A stretch of DNA of 64,000 nucleotides from Saprospira grandis (GTDB lineage Bacteria; Bacteroidota; Bacteroidia; Chitinophagales; Saprospiraceae). The stretch lies in NCBI RefSeq assembly GCF_027594745.1, contig NZ_CP110854.1, forward strand, positions 806,001 through 870,000, written 5' to 3'. Shown piece by piece: positions 18,046 through 25,657 of the stretch; within the stretch, counting starts at the first letter, position 1, and every line of letters starts with the position of its first letter. The notes below the pieces were generated by a model. It searched no databases and was not told the DNA's origin. It saw nothing but the letters and a program-made list of their open reading frames with translations. The position numbers and the translations under genes were made by a program.

Positions 18046-18266
18046 CTAGCTGTGGCTGCAGGTTGAAACCAGCAGCCATACAACACCCCCATGCTACATC
18101 TATAGTGCGGAGAGGATTAAAATCCTCTACCGCTTTGAACAAGGATTATTTTTTCTTCGGTTGTTTGATTTTGCTTTTGTCTCCCCCATAAATTTCATAG
18201 GAACCCTAGGGCCAAGGCCCTAGGCTATCGAAAAAATCGCCATCCCCTCCTTCGAGGGGATTTTTC
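18041..18266 (+). repeat. ~220-bp composite module A, ends in a terminator-like hairpin
   Basis: It matches 27505-27725 over its full length with only scattered differences. It contains a GGCTGCAGG/CCAGCAGCC foldback around GTTGAAA, a GAGGATTAAAATCCTC hairpin inside a conserved GCGG...CCGC frame, CCTAGGGCCAAGGCCCTAGG, and finally ATCCCCTCCTTCGAGGGGAT followed by TTTTCTTT (18242-18269). The terminator-like end on + suggests a short transcript, but no promoter is evident. It is a candidate sRNA or mobile non-coding unit. Confidence 0.75.
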
Positions 18267-18300
18267 TTTGCGGTTGTGGTTGGACGGTTGTTGTTTGAAC

Positions 18301-18320
18301 CTGTGGGTTGAAACCCACAG
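18301..18320. repeat. Perfect hairpin with GTTGAAAC centre
   Basis: CTGTGGGTTGAAACCCACAG is one of several short foldbacks in the window built as stem + TTGAAA or TTTTAAAA + stem. It resembles REP-type palindromes. Confidence 0.7.
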
Positions 18321-18349
18321 CAACAAAAGTAGCCAAACTAAGCGTAATA

Positions 18350-18385
18350 AAAATGAGCCGATGGTTAAAACCATCGGCCCATAAC
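18350..18385. repeat. Boundary hairpin repeat, left of the unknown gene pair
   Basis: GCCGATGG-TTAAAA-CCATCGGC (18357-18378) with the flanks AATAAAAATGA on the left and CCCATA on the right. The same unit recurs in direct orientation at 19892-19927, so the two unrecognised genes 18421-19815 sit between matching copies. Confidence 0.75.
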
Positions 18386-18420
18386 TAGCAGGACTAATTT
18401 CCTCATATAGAACATAGCCT

Positions 18421-19293
18421 TTATAACGGACCTCTTAACCCAATGCTAAAGTTAGGCTGGGCATAGCTAAGGACATCAATCACCTTGTTCTCAAAATAAA
18501 GCGCATAATGTGTCAAATCCTCATACTCTTTTTCACTTAAGACAGTTTTGAATCCAAACCTATTTTCATGAAGGTAATCACTATCTTTCGTGTAGAAAAT
18601 CAAATACTGCTCTGTTAAAGCCTCATCTATTTTTAACGGGCTCCGTCTTACAAAGCTTACAAATTCGTTATCAATTATTCTTGGAGCTATCGGCTTCCCT
18701 GGAAACTCTATAATAAACTTATACTTTTCATTCACAAAGTGCACTTTGAAAGATTTTTCTTGATCCTGTTCTACATAAGTACAGCTTACTTCTCCAAAAA
18801 ATCGGCTGTCAAATCCCTCAAATTTAAATGGATTGAGCTCGTTATTTTTCCCGACCTCTAAAGAAAGTTTTCTTTTGTTTATTATTTTCAGTATTGGTGG
18901 CCATTCTGTTACTAAATCAATAGTTTGATCATCAAGATGAAGACTATAGTGTACTAGATTTTCTTTATCAAAGATGATGAAATCTTCACTTAAGCCTCTC
19001 AAGTATTCTATATAAAGACTTTTTTTACTGTAGTAGATAACGTTCCACCCTTTACATTGATCTGGAAAAACGCCCCAGAAACCATTTAACCCTAATCTTG
19101 CAGCATCCACCACGCTCATATAGGAGGGCATTCTTCCATCAAAACCTATTATAAATTCAAAGTCTTCATTTTCAAACTTTACAGACAACCAATGTCCATT
19201 CGTCCCTTCTTGCAAGTACGAATCTAAGAGATGTTTAAAAATATTGCTATCAATTCCCTCAAATTCCAAAACTTTAAAATCTGTCTTTTTCAT
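18421..19293 (-). CDS. Unknown protein with internal duplication
   Basis: 290 residues, no signal peptide, no membrane helix and no family that I recognise. It is clearly a tandem duplication of a ~140-residue unit. EFEGIDSNIFKHLL (~10) parallels KFEGFDSRFFGEV (~154), FENEDFEFIIGFDGRMP parallels FVNEKYKFIIEFPGKPI, and LVHYSLHLDDQTIDLV (~113) parallels LTHYALYFENKVIDVL (~260). Composition is AT-richer than the neighbouring housekeeping genes. Short, acidic, standalone genes like this next to repeats are often immunity or anti-toxin-like proteins, but nothing here proves it. It is separated from the next gene by 87 bases in the same direction. Confidence 0.8.
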   Translation of the reverse strand: MKKTDFKVLEFEGIDSNIFKHLLDSYLQEGTNGHWLSVKFENEDFEFIIGFDGRMPSYMSVVDAARLGLNGFWGVFPDQCKGWNVIYYSKKSLYIEYLRGLSEDFIIFDKENLVHYSLHLDDQTIDLVTEWPPILKIINKRKLSLEVGKNNELNPFKFEGFDSRFFGEVSCTYVEQDQEKSFKVHFVNEKYKFIIEFPGKPIAPRIIDNEFVSFVRRSPLKIDEALTEQYLIFYTKDSDYLHENRFGFKTVLSEKEYEDLTHYALYFENKVIDVLSYAQPNFSIGLRGPL

Positions 19294-19380
19294 AATTTAT
19301 TTTATCAAATGAGCAGGCAGTTCTCTTTTTTCTATTGCGCCTTAGCTAGGCCTAGCCTCTGCCGTTCAGACCAAGAGCTG

Positions 19381-19815
19381 CTATGAATCTGGATCTATCT
19401 TGAAGTTACTATAAAACAAACCTGTATCATGACGTAATTCTATCAGGTACTTTAAATTTAAACTGACTACGCTGATTCCTATATAGCCCGAGGCCTTATA
19501 GAAATCATACCAGTGCGCTATAAAAGTCGATGTTTTTACTTTACAAATTGGTGGACCATAGCCAAACTCTACGATTAACTCTGAATTTTTTGATAACTTA
19601 GTTTCTTTTAGCCGAGCAGTAACCCAATCCTCATCTGTCTCCACATCAAAGGCATAGTATTTCTGTCCTAACTGTTCCCAATTTATTAAACTCTCTGTTG
19701 ATACAGGAATATGATGGGCCTGCAAAAAGTACCTAAAAAACCTAGATTCATAAGTGGCCAAAGGCGTTAGGGCTTTGACATAAGGTTTCAAAAACCCATT
19801 CGTAATTGTCATCAT
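19381..19815 (-). CDS. Unknown 144-residue protein
   Basis: No recognised domain, signal peptide or membrane helix. Visible features are an aromatic-rich middle (INWEQLGQKYYAFDVETDED, HWYDFYKASGYIG) and a mixed alpha/beta pattern. The start could be Met1 or Met2 (MMTITNG). It is AT-richer than the dcw genes and is upstream of, and probably co-transcribed with, the 290-residue gene. The pair is framed by hairpin repeats at 18350 and 19892. It is possibly an accessory cargo pair; the function is unknown. Confidence 0.72.
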   Translation of the reverse strand: MMTITNGFLKPYVKALTPLATYESRFFRYFLQAHHIPVSTESLINWEQLGQKYYAFDVETDEDWVTARLKETKLSKNSELIVEFGYGPPICKVKTSTFIAHWYDFYKASGYIGISVVSLNLKYLIELRHDTGLFYSNFKIDPDS

Positions 19816-19891
19816 ATCTTTTTGTTTAGAGATTCTGCTTAAAGTCTCGATTAACTAACCTACTTCTTTTTCCGTTCCATACCAAACCCAA

Positions 19892-19927
19892 TAAAATGAG
19901 CCGATGGTTAAAACCATTGGCCCATAT
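19892..19927. repeat. Boundary hairpin repeat, right of the unknown gene pair
   Basis: GCCGATGG-TTAAAA-CCATTGGC (19900-19921), preceded by AATAAAATGA and followed by CCATAT. It differs from the left copy at one stem position, giving a G-T wobble when folded. Confidence 0.75.
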
Positions 19928-20222
19928 CATTTACAGCAAAGAAGGGCTTTAGCCCGCCATTTTGCATAGACCCGCAAGCATGGGCTTCAGCCCCTGGCAC
20001 TAGCTGCTAGAATATTTAAGCTTAGTCAACAGCGGCTATGCTTACTGCCTAGGGCCAAGCCCCTAGGCTAGCTTTTTCAGACAGCCCTCTGCGAGGGCCT
20101 TTGGATATGGCCCTTCTCTGCAATCACAACAGAGCAAAGCCGTAAATCATAATTTGAGGCCCTTTAGGGCTGACTCCATTAGGTTAGCCTAGGGGCTTGT
20201 CCCTAGGCGATGAATAGCAGGC
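19919..20222. repeat. ~300-bp direct repeat D1, left of tandem array
   Basis: It shares its whole order of blocks with 21027-21366: GGCCCATATCATTTA, AGGGCTTTAGCCCGCC, GCATGGGCTTCAGCCC, AGAATATTTAAGCTTAGTCA, TTTTTCAGACAG, GGCCCTTCTCTGCAA, GAGGCCCTTTAGGGCTGACT and GGGGCTTGTCCCTAGGCGAT. Several blocks are themselves hairpins. There is no reading frame of substance. Confidence 0.8.
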
Positions 20223-20436
20223 GACAAAACCTAGAGGTTGCACAAGCCCAAAATAGGGGTCCTCTAAAGTAGAGTTTAGGTCCAAGAACCCCAAAATAGT
20301 TCTTCTCTACTGTATTTTTTAGCTTAGAAAGTGGAAGAGGCCGCTTGTTTAGCTCAAGCTATCGGTCTAGTACCCCAAATTAGGGTTCTCCTACTGCTTG
20401 ATAGACGTCTGGAACTGCATTGTATAGGTCCAAAAA
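20223..20436. repeat. Degenerate left shoulder of the tandem array
   Basis: It opens with AACCTAGAGGTTGCACAAGC and CCAAAATAGGGGTCC, the same words that close the window at 63970-64000. Loosely repeated units follow (GGTCCTCTAAAGTAGAG, GGTCCAAGAACCCCAAAATA, GTACCCCAAATTAGGGTTC). It looks like older, eroded array units. No gene was seen. Confidence 0.6.
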
Positions 20437-20750
20437 CCCCAGAGGGGACGTTCCGAACTCCATGAGATACGTCCCCTAACCCCAGAGGGGACGTTCCGAA
20501 CTCCATGAGATACGTCCCCTAACCCCAGAGAAGACGTTCCGAACTCCATGAGGTACGTCCCCTAACCCCAGAGGAGACGTCCTGAGCTCCATGAGATACG
20601 TCCCCTAACCCCAGGGAAGACGTTCCGAACTCCATGAGATACGTCCCCTAACCCCAGGGAAGACGTTCCGAACTCCATGAGATACGTCCCCTAACCCCAG
20701 GGAAGACGTTCCGAACTCCATGAGATACGTCCCCTAACCCCAGAGGGTAC
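20437..20750. repeat. 43-bp tandem array, seven full units
   Basis: Units start at 20437, 20480, 20523, 20566, 20609, 20652 and 20695, with a partial eighth at 20738. Each begins CCCCAG and ends ACGTCCCCTAA. In units 1 and 2 GGGGACGT and ACGTCCCC are a perfect 8-bp inverted repeat around 17 bases, so each unit can fold as a hairpin; later units keep GACGT...ACGTC but lose outer pairs. There are no unique spacers, so it is not CRISPR. Confidence 0.95.
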
Positions 20751-20759
20751 CTTCCTACA

Positions 20760-20795
20760 CCCCAAAATAGACGTCCTAGGACGTCTATTTTGGGG
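20760..20795. repeat. 36-bp perfect palindrome
   Basis: Two 18-bp arms with no spacer: CCCCAAAATAGACGTCCT and its exact complement. It sits at the end of the 43-bp array and shares its GACGTCC word. It could extrude a cruciform or bind a dimeric protein. Confidence 0.93.
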
Positions 20796-20797
20796 TC

Positions 20798-20907
20798 CTA
20801 CAACCTATATTATGTAGTTCCACAACCTATACCGTACAGTTCCCTAACGTATATCATACACTTATCCAACGTATATTATACACTTCTGCAACCTATAGCA
20901 TGGAGTT
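20798..20907. repeat. 22-bp tandem array, five degenerate units
   Basis: Units start at 20798, 20820, 20842, 20864 and 20886 on the pattern C-N3-AAC-STATA-N8-GTT/CTT (for example CTACAACCTATATTATGTAG). Half the 43-bp period is close to 22, and CCCTAAC/ACGT words are shared, so both arrays may come from one ~22-bp ancestor. Eroded units continue to about 21020. Confidence 0.75.
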
Positions 20908-21026
20908 CAGGACGACTCTTATGCAGTAGAGGAACCTATAACGAACAGTTTAGTAACTGTATTCAATGACTTTGACAAGCTATATCATAGAGTTCAGGAC
21001 GACTAAGAAGGAGTTTGCTGAGCATC

Positions 21027-21366
21027 GGCCCATATCATTTATAGCAAACAAGGGCTTTAGCCCGCCAGTTTGCATAGCCCCACAAGCATGGGCTTCAGCC
21101 CATGGCAGAAAAGGCGAGCTATTAGAATATTTAAGCTTAGTCAACAGGCGGCTATTCTTACCGCCCTGGGCTGAAGCCCAGGGTTATTAACTGAGCGAAC
21201 TGACGGACTAAAGTCCTTGTTCGCTTTTTCAGACAGTCCTCTACGAAGATGGCCCTTCTCTGCAAAAGCAGATGAGCAAGGCTAGTTATATAAACAGTTG
21301 AGGCCCTTTAGGGCTGACTCCATTGGGTTAGCCTAGGGGCTTGTCCCTAGGCGATGAATGGAAGGC
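21027..21366. repeat. ~340-bp direct repeat D2, right of tandem array
   Basis: Second copy of D1. It differs mainly by a longer stem region at 21164-21225, where D1's CCTAGGGCCAAGCCCCTAGG is replaced by CCCTGGGCTGAAGCCCAGGG (a different sequence with the same foldback) plus a GGACTAAAGTCC hairpin. That extra hairpin resembles one at 37839-37867. Confidence 0.78.
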
Positions 21367-21511
21367 GGCAAAGCCGCCATGGCCGAAGGCCAAACGGCCT
21401 AGCGATGTGCAGCAGTGGCCGCAGGCCAGACCAAGGCCGTCAGGCCGCAGGGCCGAGCGAATAGCGAGCTGCGAAACGTAGCGCCGAGGAGCGAAGCGAG
21501 GCGGAGGCCCC
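21364..21511 (-). repeat. GC-rich structured element, copy 7
   Basis: On the minus strand: GGGGCCTCCGCCTC, GCTACGTTTCGCAGCTCGC, TATTCGCTCGGCCCTGCGG, a GGCCT/AGGCC-type second hairpin, GGTCTGGCC with GCGGCCAC, ACATCGCTAGGCCG, and a closing GGCGGC hairpin. It lies between D2 and the mraZ promoter region. Confidence 0.87.
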
Positions 21512-21611
21512 AAAACACGCCCTCCCCATCTCTCCTTAAAAGAAGGGCTAACTGATTGAAAAACAAGAAAGCTATTCGCAAAAAAATGATGATTGTTAAA
21601 AGGGAGAAGCC

Positions 21612-21650
21612 TAGGGAAAAATGGAGGTTAAAAGTGGGAAAAAGTGGGAA
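21612..21650 (+). promoter_or_regulatory. Candidate MraZ operator upstream of mraZ
   Basis: TAGGG (21612), TGGAGG (21622), GTGGG (21634-21638) and GTGGG (21644-21648) form two pairs each spaced exactly 10 bp; the last pair reads GTGGGAAAAAGTGGGAAAAA. MraZ in E. coli and Mycoplasma is known to bind several TGGG/GTGGG-type boxes at 10-bp spacing ahead of its own operon. The site is ~125 bases before the mraZ ATG. No convincing -7 box was found between them. Confidence 0.75.
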
Positions 21651-21772
21651 AAAATAATATTTTGGGCCAAGTCTGATTGGCTAGAGGGGGCAAAAAGAAC
21701 AAATGCTTATTTATAATATGCTTAAGCTATTTGTAGCTAAGTTATTACTAAAGCTCCTTTAAACTTAGATTT

Positions 21773-22234
21773 ATGCAATTTTTGGGAGAATACAGCTGCA
21801 AAATAGATGCAAAGGGGAGGTTCCGTTTGCCTGCAGCCTTATTGGCCCAATATCCAGCGGCGGCAGTTGAGGGATTTGTATTAAATCGGGGATTTGAGTC
21901 TTGTTTGACCCTTTATCCGCAGGCGGCTTGGCAAAGCATAACCGAAGAGATGCAGCAATTGAACTTATACCAGCGGCAAAACCGTCAGTTTGTGCGTTAC
22001 TTTTTTCGGGGGGCAACGCCCTTGCAGCTAGACAAGCAGCAGCGCTTGCTTTTGCCCAAAAACTTATTGGATTATGCTCAGATAGCGAAAGAATTGGTGC
22101 TTTTTGCCTACTTCAATCGCATAGAGATTTGGGCCAAATCCGTCTATGACAACCTTTTAGAAGAAGAACCTGGCGACTTTGCCGATTTGGCGGAGTCTGT
22201 CATGGGAAAAATAGAGCAGAACTCAGATGTCTGA
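21773..22234 (+). CDS. mraZ: Transcriptional regulator MraZ
   Basis: 153 residues with two AbrB/SpoVT-like halves, each with its signature: KIDAKGRFRLPAAL (~10-23) and LDKQQRLLLPKNL (~89-101). In the family these loops form the DNA-binding ring and the protein represses the dcw operon. It is first gene of the cluster; its last 8 bases overlap the rsmH start. GTGGG repeats upstream fit autoregulation. Length is normal. Confidence 0.96.
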   Translation: MQFLGEYSCKIDAKGRFRLPAALLAQYPAAAVEGFVLNRGFESCLTLYPQAAWQSITEEMQQLNLYQRQNRQFVRYFFRGATPLQLDKQQRLLLPKNLLDYAQIAKELVLFAYFNRIEIWAKSVYDNLLEEEPGDFADLAESVMGKIEQNSDV

Positions 22235-23135
22235 TTACGATTATCATGAGGCGGTTTTGCGCCTGCCTTGTGTAGAAGCCCTAAATTTAGTGGCTGAAGG
22301 AACTTATGTAGATGTAACTTTTGGTGGTGGTGGACACAGCCGGGAGATTTTGCGGCAGCTAGAGGGCGGTCGCCTTTTTGGTTTTGACCAAGACCCCGAT
22401 GCTCAGGCTAATGTGCCCGAGGATCCTCGTTTTGAGTTGCTTCCCTTTAACTTTCGTTACTTTAAGCGCTCTTTGCGTTTGGAGGCCGTGCGAGAAGTAG
22501 ATGGGGTGCTGGCTGATTTGGGGATTTCTTCTCATCAGATTGATACGGCCGACCGTGGATTTTCCTTTCGTTTTGAGGCAGAATTGGATATGCGCATGAG
22601 CCAAGATGGGGAGAAAGATGCTCGTTATATATTGAATACCTACAGAGAGGAGGAATTGCAGCATATTTTCTCGCTTTATGGGGAGTTGCGCAATTCTAAG
22701 ACCCTGGCCCAGACCATTGTCAAGGGGCGGCAGCGGCAAAAGATTGAGCGGGTGGAGCAATTGCTTCAGCTCATTCAGCCCATTATTCGGGGCAAGCAAA
22801 ACCGTTATTTATCGCAGCTTTTTCAGGCCCTGCGCATGGAAGTCAATGAAGAGATTGAGGCCCTTAAGGAGATGTTGCAAGAAGCTAGCGAGATGCTCAA
22901 GCCAGGCGGGCGTTTGGTAGTATTGACCTATCATTCTTTAGAGGACCGTTTGGTCAAGCAATGGATCAAGAACGGTTGTTTTGACAAAGAGCCCGAAAAA
23001 GATATTTATGGCCGTTTTTATAAGCCTTTGAAGGCCGTCAATAGAAAACCTATTTTACCTTCTGCCGAGGAGATTGCCCAGAACCCTAGGGCGCGTTCGG
23101 CTAAATTGAGAATTGCAGAAAAAATTGCCGACTAA
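22227..23135 (+). CDS. rsmH: 16S rRNA (cytosine-N4) methyltransferase
   Basis: 302 residues, the SAM-dependent enzyme that methylates N4 of C1402 in 16S rRNA (formerly MraW). The SAM-binding motif is YVDVTFGGGGHSREIL (28-42). ADLGISSHQID and the C-terminal RLVVLTYHSLEDRLVK are family marks. It overlaps mraZ by 8 bases and is 2 bases from ftsL, so it is tightly coupled within the cluster. Confidence 0.97.
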   Translation: MSDYDYHEAVLRLPCVEALNLVAEGTYVDVTFGGGGHSREILRQLEGGRLFGFDQDPDAQANVPEDPRFELLPFNFRYFKRSLRLEAVREVDGVLADLGISSHQIDTADRGFSFRFEAELDMRMSQDGEKDARYILNTYREEELQHIFSLYGELRNSKTLAQTIVKGRQRQKIERVEQLLQLIQPIIRGKQNRYLSQLFQALRMEVNEEIEALKEMLQEASEMLKPGGRLVVLTYHSLEDRLVKQWIKNGCFDKEPEKDIYGRFYKPLKAVNRKPILPSAEEIAQNPRARSAKLRIAEKIAD

Positions 23136-23137
23136 TT

Positions 23138-23479
23138 ATGGCGAATGCTAAAAAGAAACAGCGAAGAGAGTTTAAGCTTCCCCCTTTGATGAGCCAATTA
23201 CAGGCCCTTGCTTTTATGCTCTTTCAGAATATCAACTTTATTTTTTTCTTGGCCCTTTTGGGGATCATCTACATTGCCAACTCGCATTATGCGGTAGAAA
23301 CGGTAAAAGAGATTCGGGAGCTGCAAGGAGAACTAAAGAAGGTCAGTTGGGAGAGTAATGCCCGCAAATCGGACCTCATGTATGAGAGTATGTTGTCTAG
23401 AGTTTCTCAGCGTTCTGAGCATTTGGGCCTGAAGCCACTCAAGGGCAAGCCCAAGAAAATTGAAGTTAAAAAAGAATAA
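23138..23479 (+). CDS. ftsL: FtsL-like divisome protein
   Basis: 113 residues: a short basic cytoplasmic head, one membrane helix (~29-50, INFIFFLALLGIIYIANSHY), then a periplasmic coiled-coil-like segment (VETVKEIRELQGELKKVSWE). The sequence is weakly conserved, as usual for FtsL; size, topology and the place between rsmH and ftsI support the call. It would form the FtsQLB-type complex that activates FtsW/FtsI. Confidence 0.82.
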   Translation: MANAKKKQRREFKLPPLMSQLQALAFMLFQNINFIFFLALLGIIYIANSHYAVETVKEIRELQGELKKVSWESNARKSDLMYESMLSRVSQRSEHLGLKPLKGKPKKIEVKKE

Positions 23480-23488
23480 TCCTAGGTC

Positions 23489-25648
23489 ATGAAAATCACT
23501 AAACTGACGCCCAAACAGGATGTGCTATGGCGGATCTACCTGACCTTTGCCCTAATGGGCTTTATTGGTATTCTCATCATGGGGCGCATTGCCAGTATTC
23601 AGTACTTTGAGGGCAGCCAACTCCGTGAGAAAGCCGAGCAAGAGCATATTGCCTTGAAGGATGTGAAGGCCCCCAGAGGAAATATCTTAGCCGATGACGG
23701 TAGCCTTTTGGCCACCTCCCTCCCCTATTTTAAGGTGCATTGGGATACCAAAGTAGTGCCTAGAGATACCTTTGATAAATATGTGGATACCCTAGCCACT
23801 TGTTTAGCCACCTATGTTTATACGGATAAAACGCCGGGGCTTTGTCGCCAAGAGCTCATCAATGCCCGAGACAGCAGCCGTCGCTACCACCCTATTTTGC
23901 CCAATGTGAGCTACATTTTGCTGCAGAAGATCAAGGAGTTTCCCATTTTCTCTATGGGCGATCGCCTGAAGAGCGGTCTGATTGTCGAGCAGATGGCCAA
24001 GCGGCAATACCCCTTTAAGATGTTGGCCCACCGAACCATTGGCTACAGCCGAGTGGTCCAAACAGCTAATGGTCCAGATACCCTTTCGGTCGGATTGGAG
24101 CGTTCTTTTGATGATGTTTTGGCTGGAGAACAAGGCAAACAATATATGCAGCGCCTAAGTAAAGACCTTTGGGTGCCTGTAGATGATATTTCTAAAATTG
24201 AGCCTCGGGCAGGACAGGATATTGTCACGACCATTGATGTCAATATTCAAGATGTAACCGAACGGGCCCTACTCGAAAGCCTTCAGCAATATGAGGGAGA
24301 GCATGGCTGTGCCATTGTGATGGATGTAAAAACAGGAGCCATTAAGGCCATAGCCAATATTGGGTTTAATAAGGAGCGGACCGAGTTTTGGGAAAACTAC
24401 AACTATGCGGTTGGAGAACGGACCGAGCCTGGCTCTACCTTTAAGCTAGCCTCTATTATGGCCCTAATGGAAGACGGCTATGTCAAACCCACAGATACGG
24501 TCAACCTCAATGAAGGGCGCTGGCAATTCTATGATGAAACCATGGAAGATGCCTCTTATCATGGGCTGCGTTTGACTACCGTAGGCAAAGCCTTTGAAAT
24601 CTCTTCTAATGTGGGGATTGCCAAATTGACGCATAAGTATTATAACAAAAGTAAGGAAGGCCAAAGCCAGTTTATTCAGCGGCTATCGGATATGGTCTTG
24701 ACCCAATCTACCAATGTGGATATTGATGGAGAGCGCGAGCCTTATATTAAAGACCCCAACAATAGCGATTGGAGTGGTATTACCATTCCTTGGATGTCTA
24801 TTGGTTATGAGTCGGAGCTTACGCCCCTACAAATGCTGACCTTCTACTCGGCGGTGGCCAATGGCGGCCAGATGATGAAGCCGCAAATTGTTACGGAGAT
24901 TCGCTCTTATGGCTCGGTGGTCAAAAAGATTCCGCCCAAGGTGGTCAAGCGCCGAATTGCCTCAGAGGCGACCATCCAAGCCGCTACCGACATGCTTAAA
25001 CGAGTAGTGGCCTCGCCCAAGGGAACGGCACACAGTATCTATACCCCTCGCTACGATATTGCGGGCAAAACGGGTACGGCCATTATGAACTATAAGGCCC
25101 ATAAACAAAAGGGCGAAGCCAAGCGCTATCGGGGATCATTTGCGGGCTTTTTTCCTGCCGATAATCCCGCCTATGCTTGTGTGGTGGTCATTACCAACCC
25201 CCGTACTGGTTTTTATGGAGGTCGTGTAGCCGCTCCCGTATTTAGAAAGATTGCTGACTATTGCTACTCGCTTTCTCTGGGTTCTCATAAGGCCCTCAAT
25301 GCCGATGAGGCCGTTTATACCGATGCGACTTTGCCTCGTTTGCCCGTGGGCCAAAAGGAAGACCTCAACTACATCATGAAAGAGCTGAATCTGCCCTTTG
25401 CCGATAGCTCGGCCACCCCTTGGGCGGTGGGTATGATTCGCAATGATTCGATTAACCTACGCAGCCGAAATGTACAAAAGGATGTGGTCCCCAATGTAGT
25501 GGGTATGGGCCTTAAAGATGCCCTATTCTTGCTAGAAAACAACCGACTTCGGGTTCGGGTGTTGGGGGTAGGAAAAGTCAAATCGCAATCGGTGCCTGCT
25601 GGCCGCAGCATTCAATCTGTTCAAACTATTACTCTCGTTCTCGGATAA
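23489..25648 (+). CDS. ftsI: Penicillin-binding protein 3-type transpeptidase with PASTA domain
   Basis: 719 residues. Membrane helix ~17-36, pedestal domain (RGNILADDGSLLATS at 63-77 is the usual entry), then a transpeptidase domain with Ser316 in GSTFKLAS (SxxK), SSN near 375 and KTG in AGKTGTA near 528. The last ~55 residues (DVVPNVVGMGLKDALFLLE onwards) are one PASTA domain, which binds peptidoglycan or beta-lactam-like ligands in the family. It cross-links septal peptidoglycan with FtsW. It lies 9 bases after ftsL and 9 before murE. Confidence 0.96.
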   Translation: MKITKLTPKQDVLWRIYLTFALMGFIGILIMGRIASIQYFEGSQLREKAEQEHIALKDVKAPRGNILADDGSLLATSLPYFKVHWDTKVVPRDTFDKYVDTLATCLATYVYTDKTPGLCRQELINARDSSRRYHPILPNVSYILLQKIKEFPIFSMGDRLKSGLIVEQMAKRQYPFKMLAHRTIGYSRVVQTANGPDTLSVGLERSFDDVLAGEQGKQYMQRLSKDLWVPVDDISKIEPRAGQDIVTTIDVNIQDVTERALLESLQQYEGEHGCAIVMDVKTGAIKAIANIGFNKERTEFWENYNYAVGERTEPGSTFKLASIMALMEDGYVKPTDTVNLNEGRWQFYDETMEDASYHGLRLTTVGKAFEISSNVGIAKLTHKYYNKSKEGQSQFIQRLSDMVLTQSTNVDIDGEREPYIKDPNNSDWSGITIPWMSIGYESELTPLQMLTFYSAVANGGQMMKPQIVTEIRSYGSVVKKIPPKVVKRRIASEATIQAATDMLKRVVASPKGTAHSIYTPRYDIAGKTGTAIMNYKAHKQKGEAKRYRGSFAGFFPADNPAYACVVVITNPRTGFYGGRVAAPVFRKIADYCYSLSLGSHKALNADEAVYTDATLPRLPVGQKEDLNYIMKELNLPFADSSATPWAVGMIRNDSINLRSRNVQKDVVPNVVGMGLKDALFLLENNRLRVRVLGVGKVKSQSVPAGRSIQSVQTITLVLG

Positions 25649-25657
25649 GTTTTTTAT

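Noticed and set aside
20437..20750. CRISPR array
   Set aside because: Units are contiguous 43-mers with no unique spacers, and no cas genes are in the window.
20966..21190. 74-residue open frame
   Set aside because: It spans the end of the array and direct repeat D2, with no recognisable composition or context.
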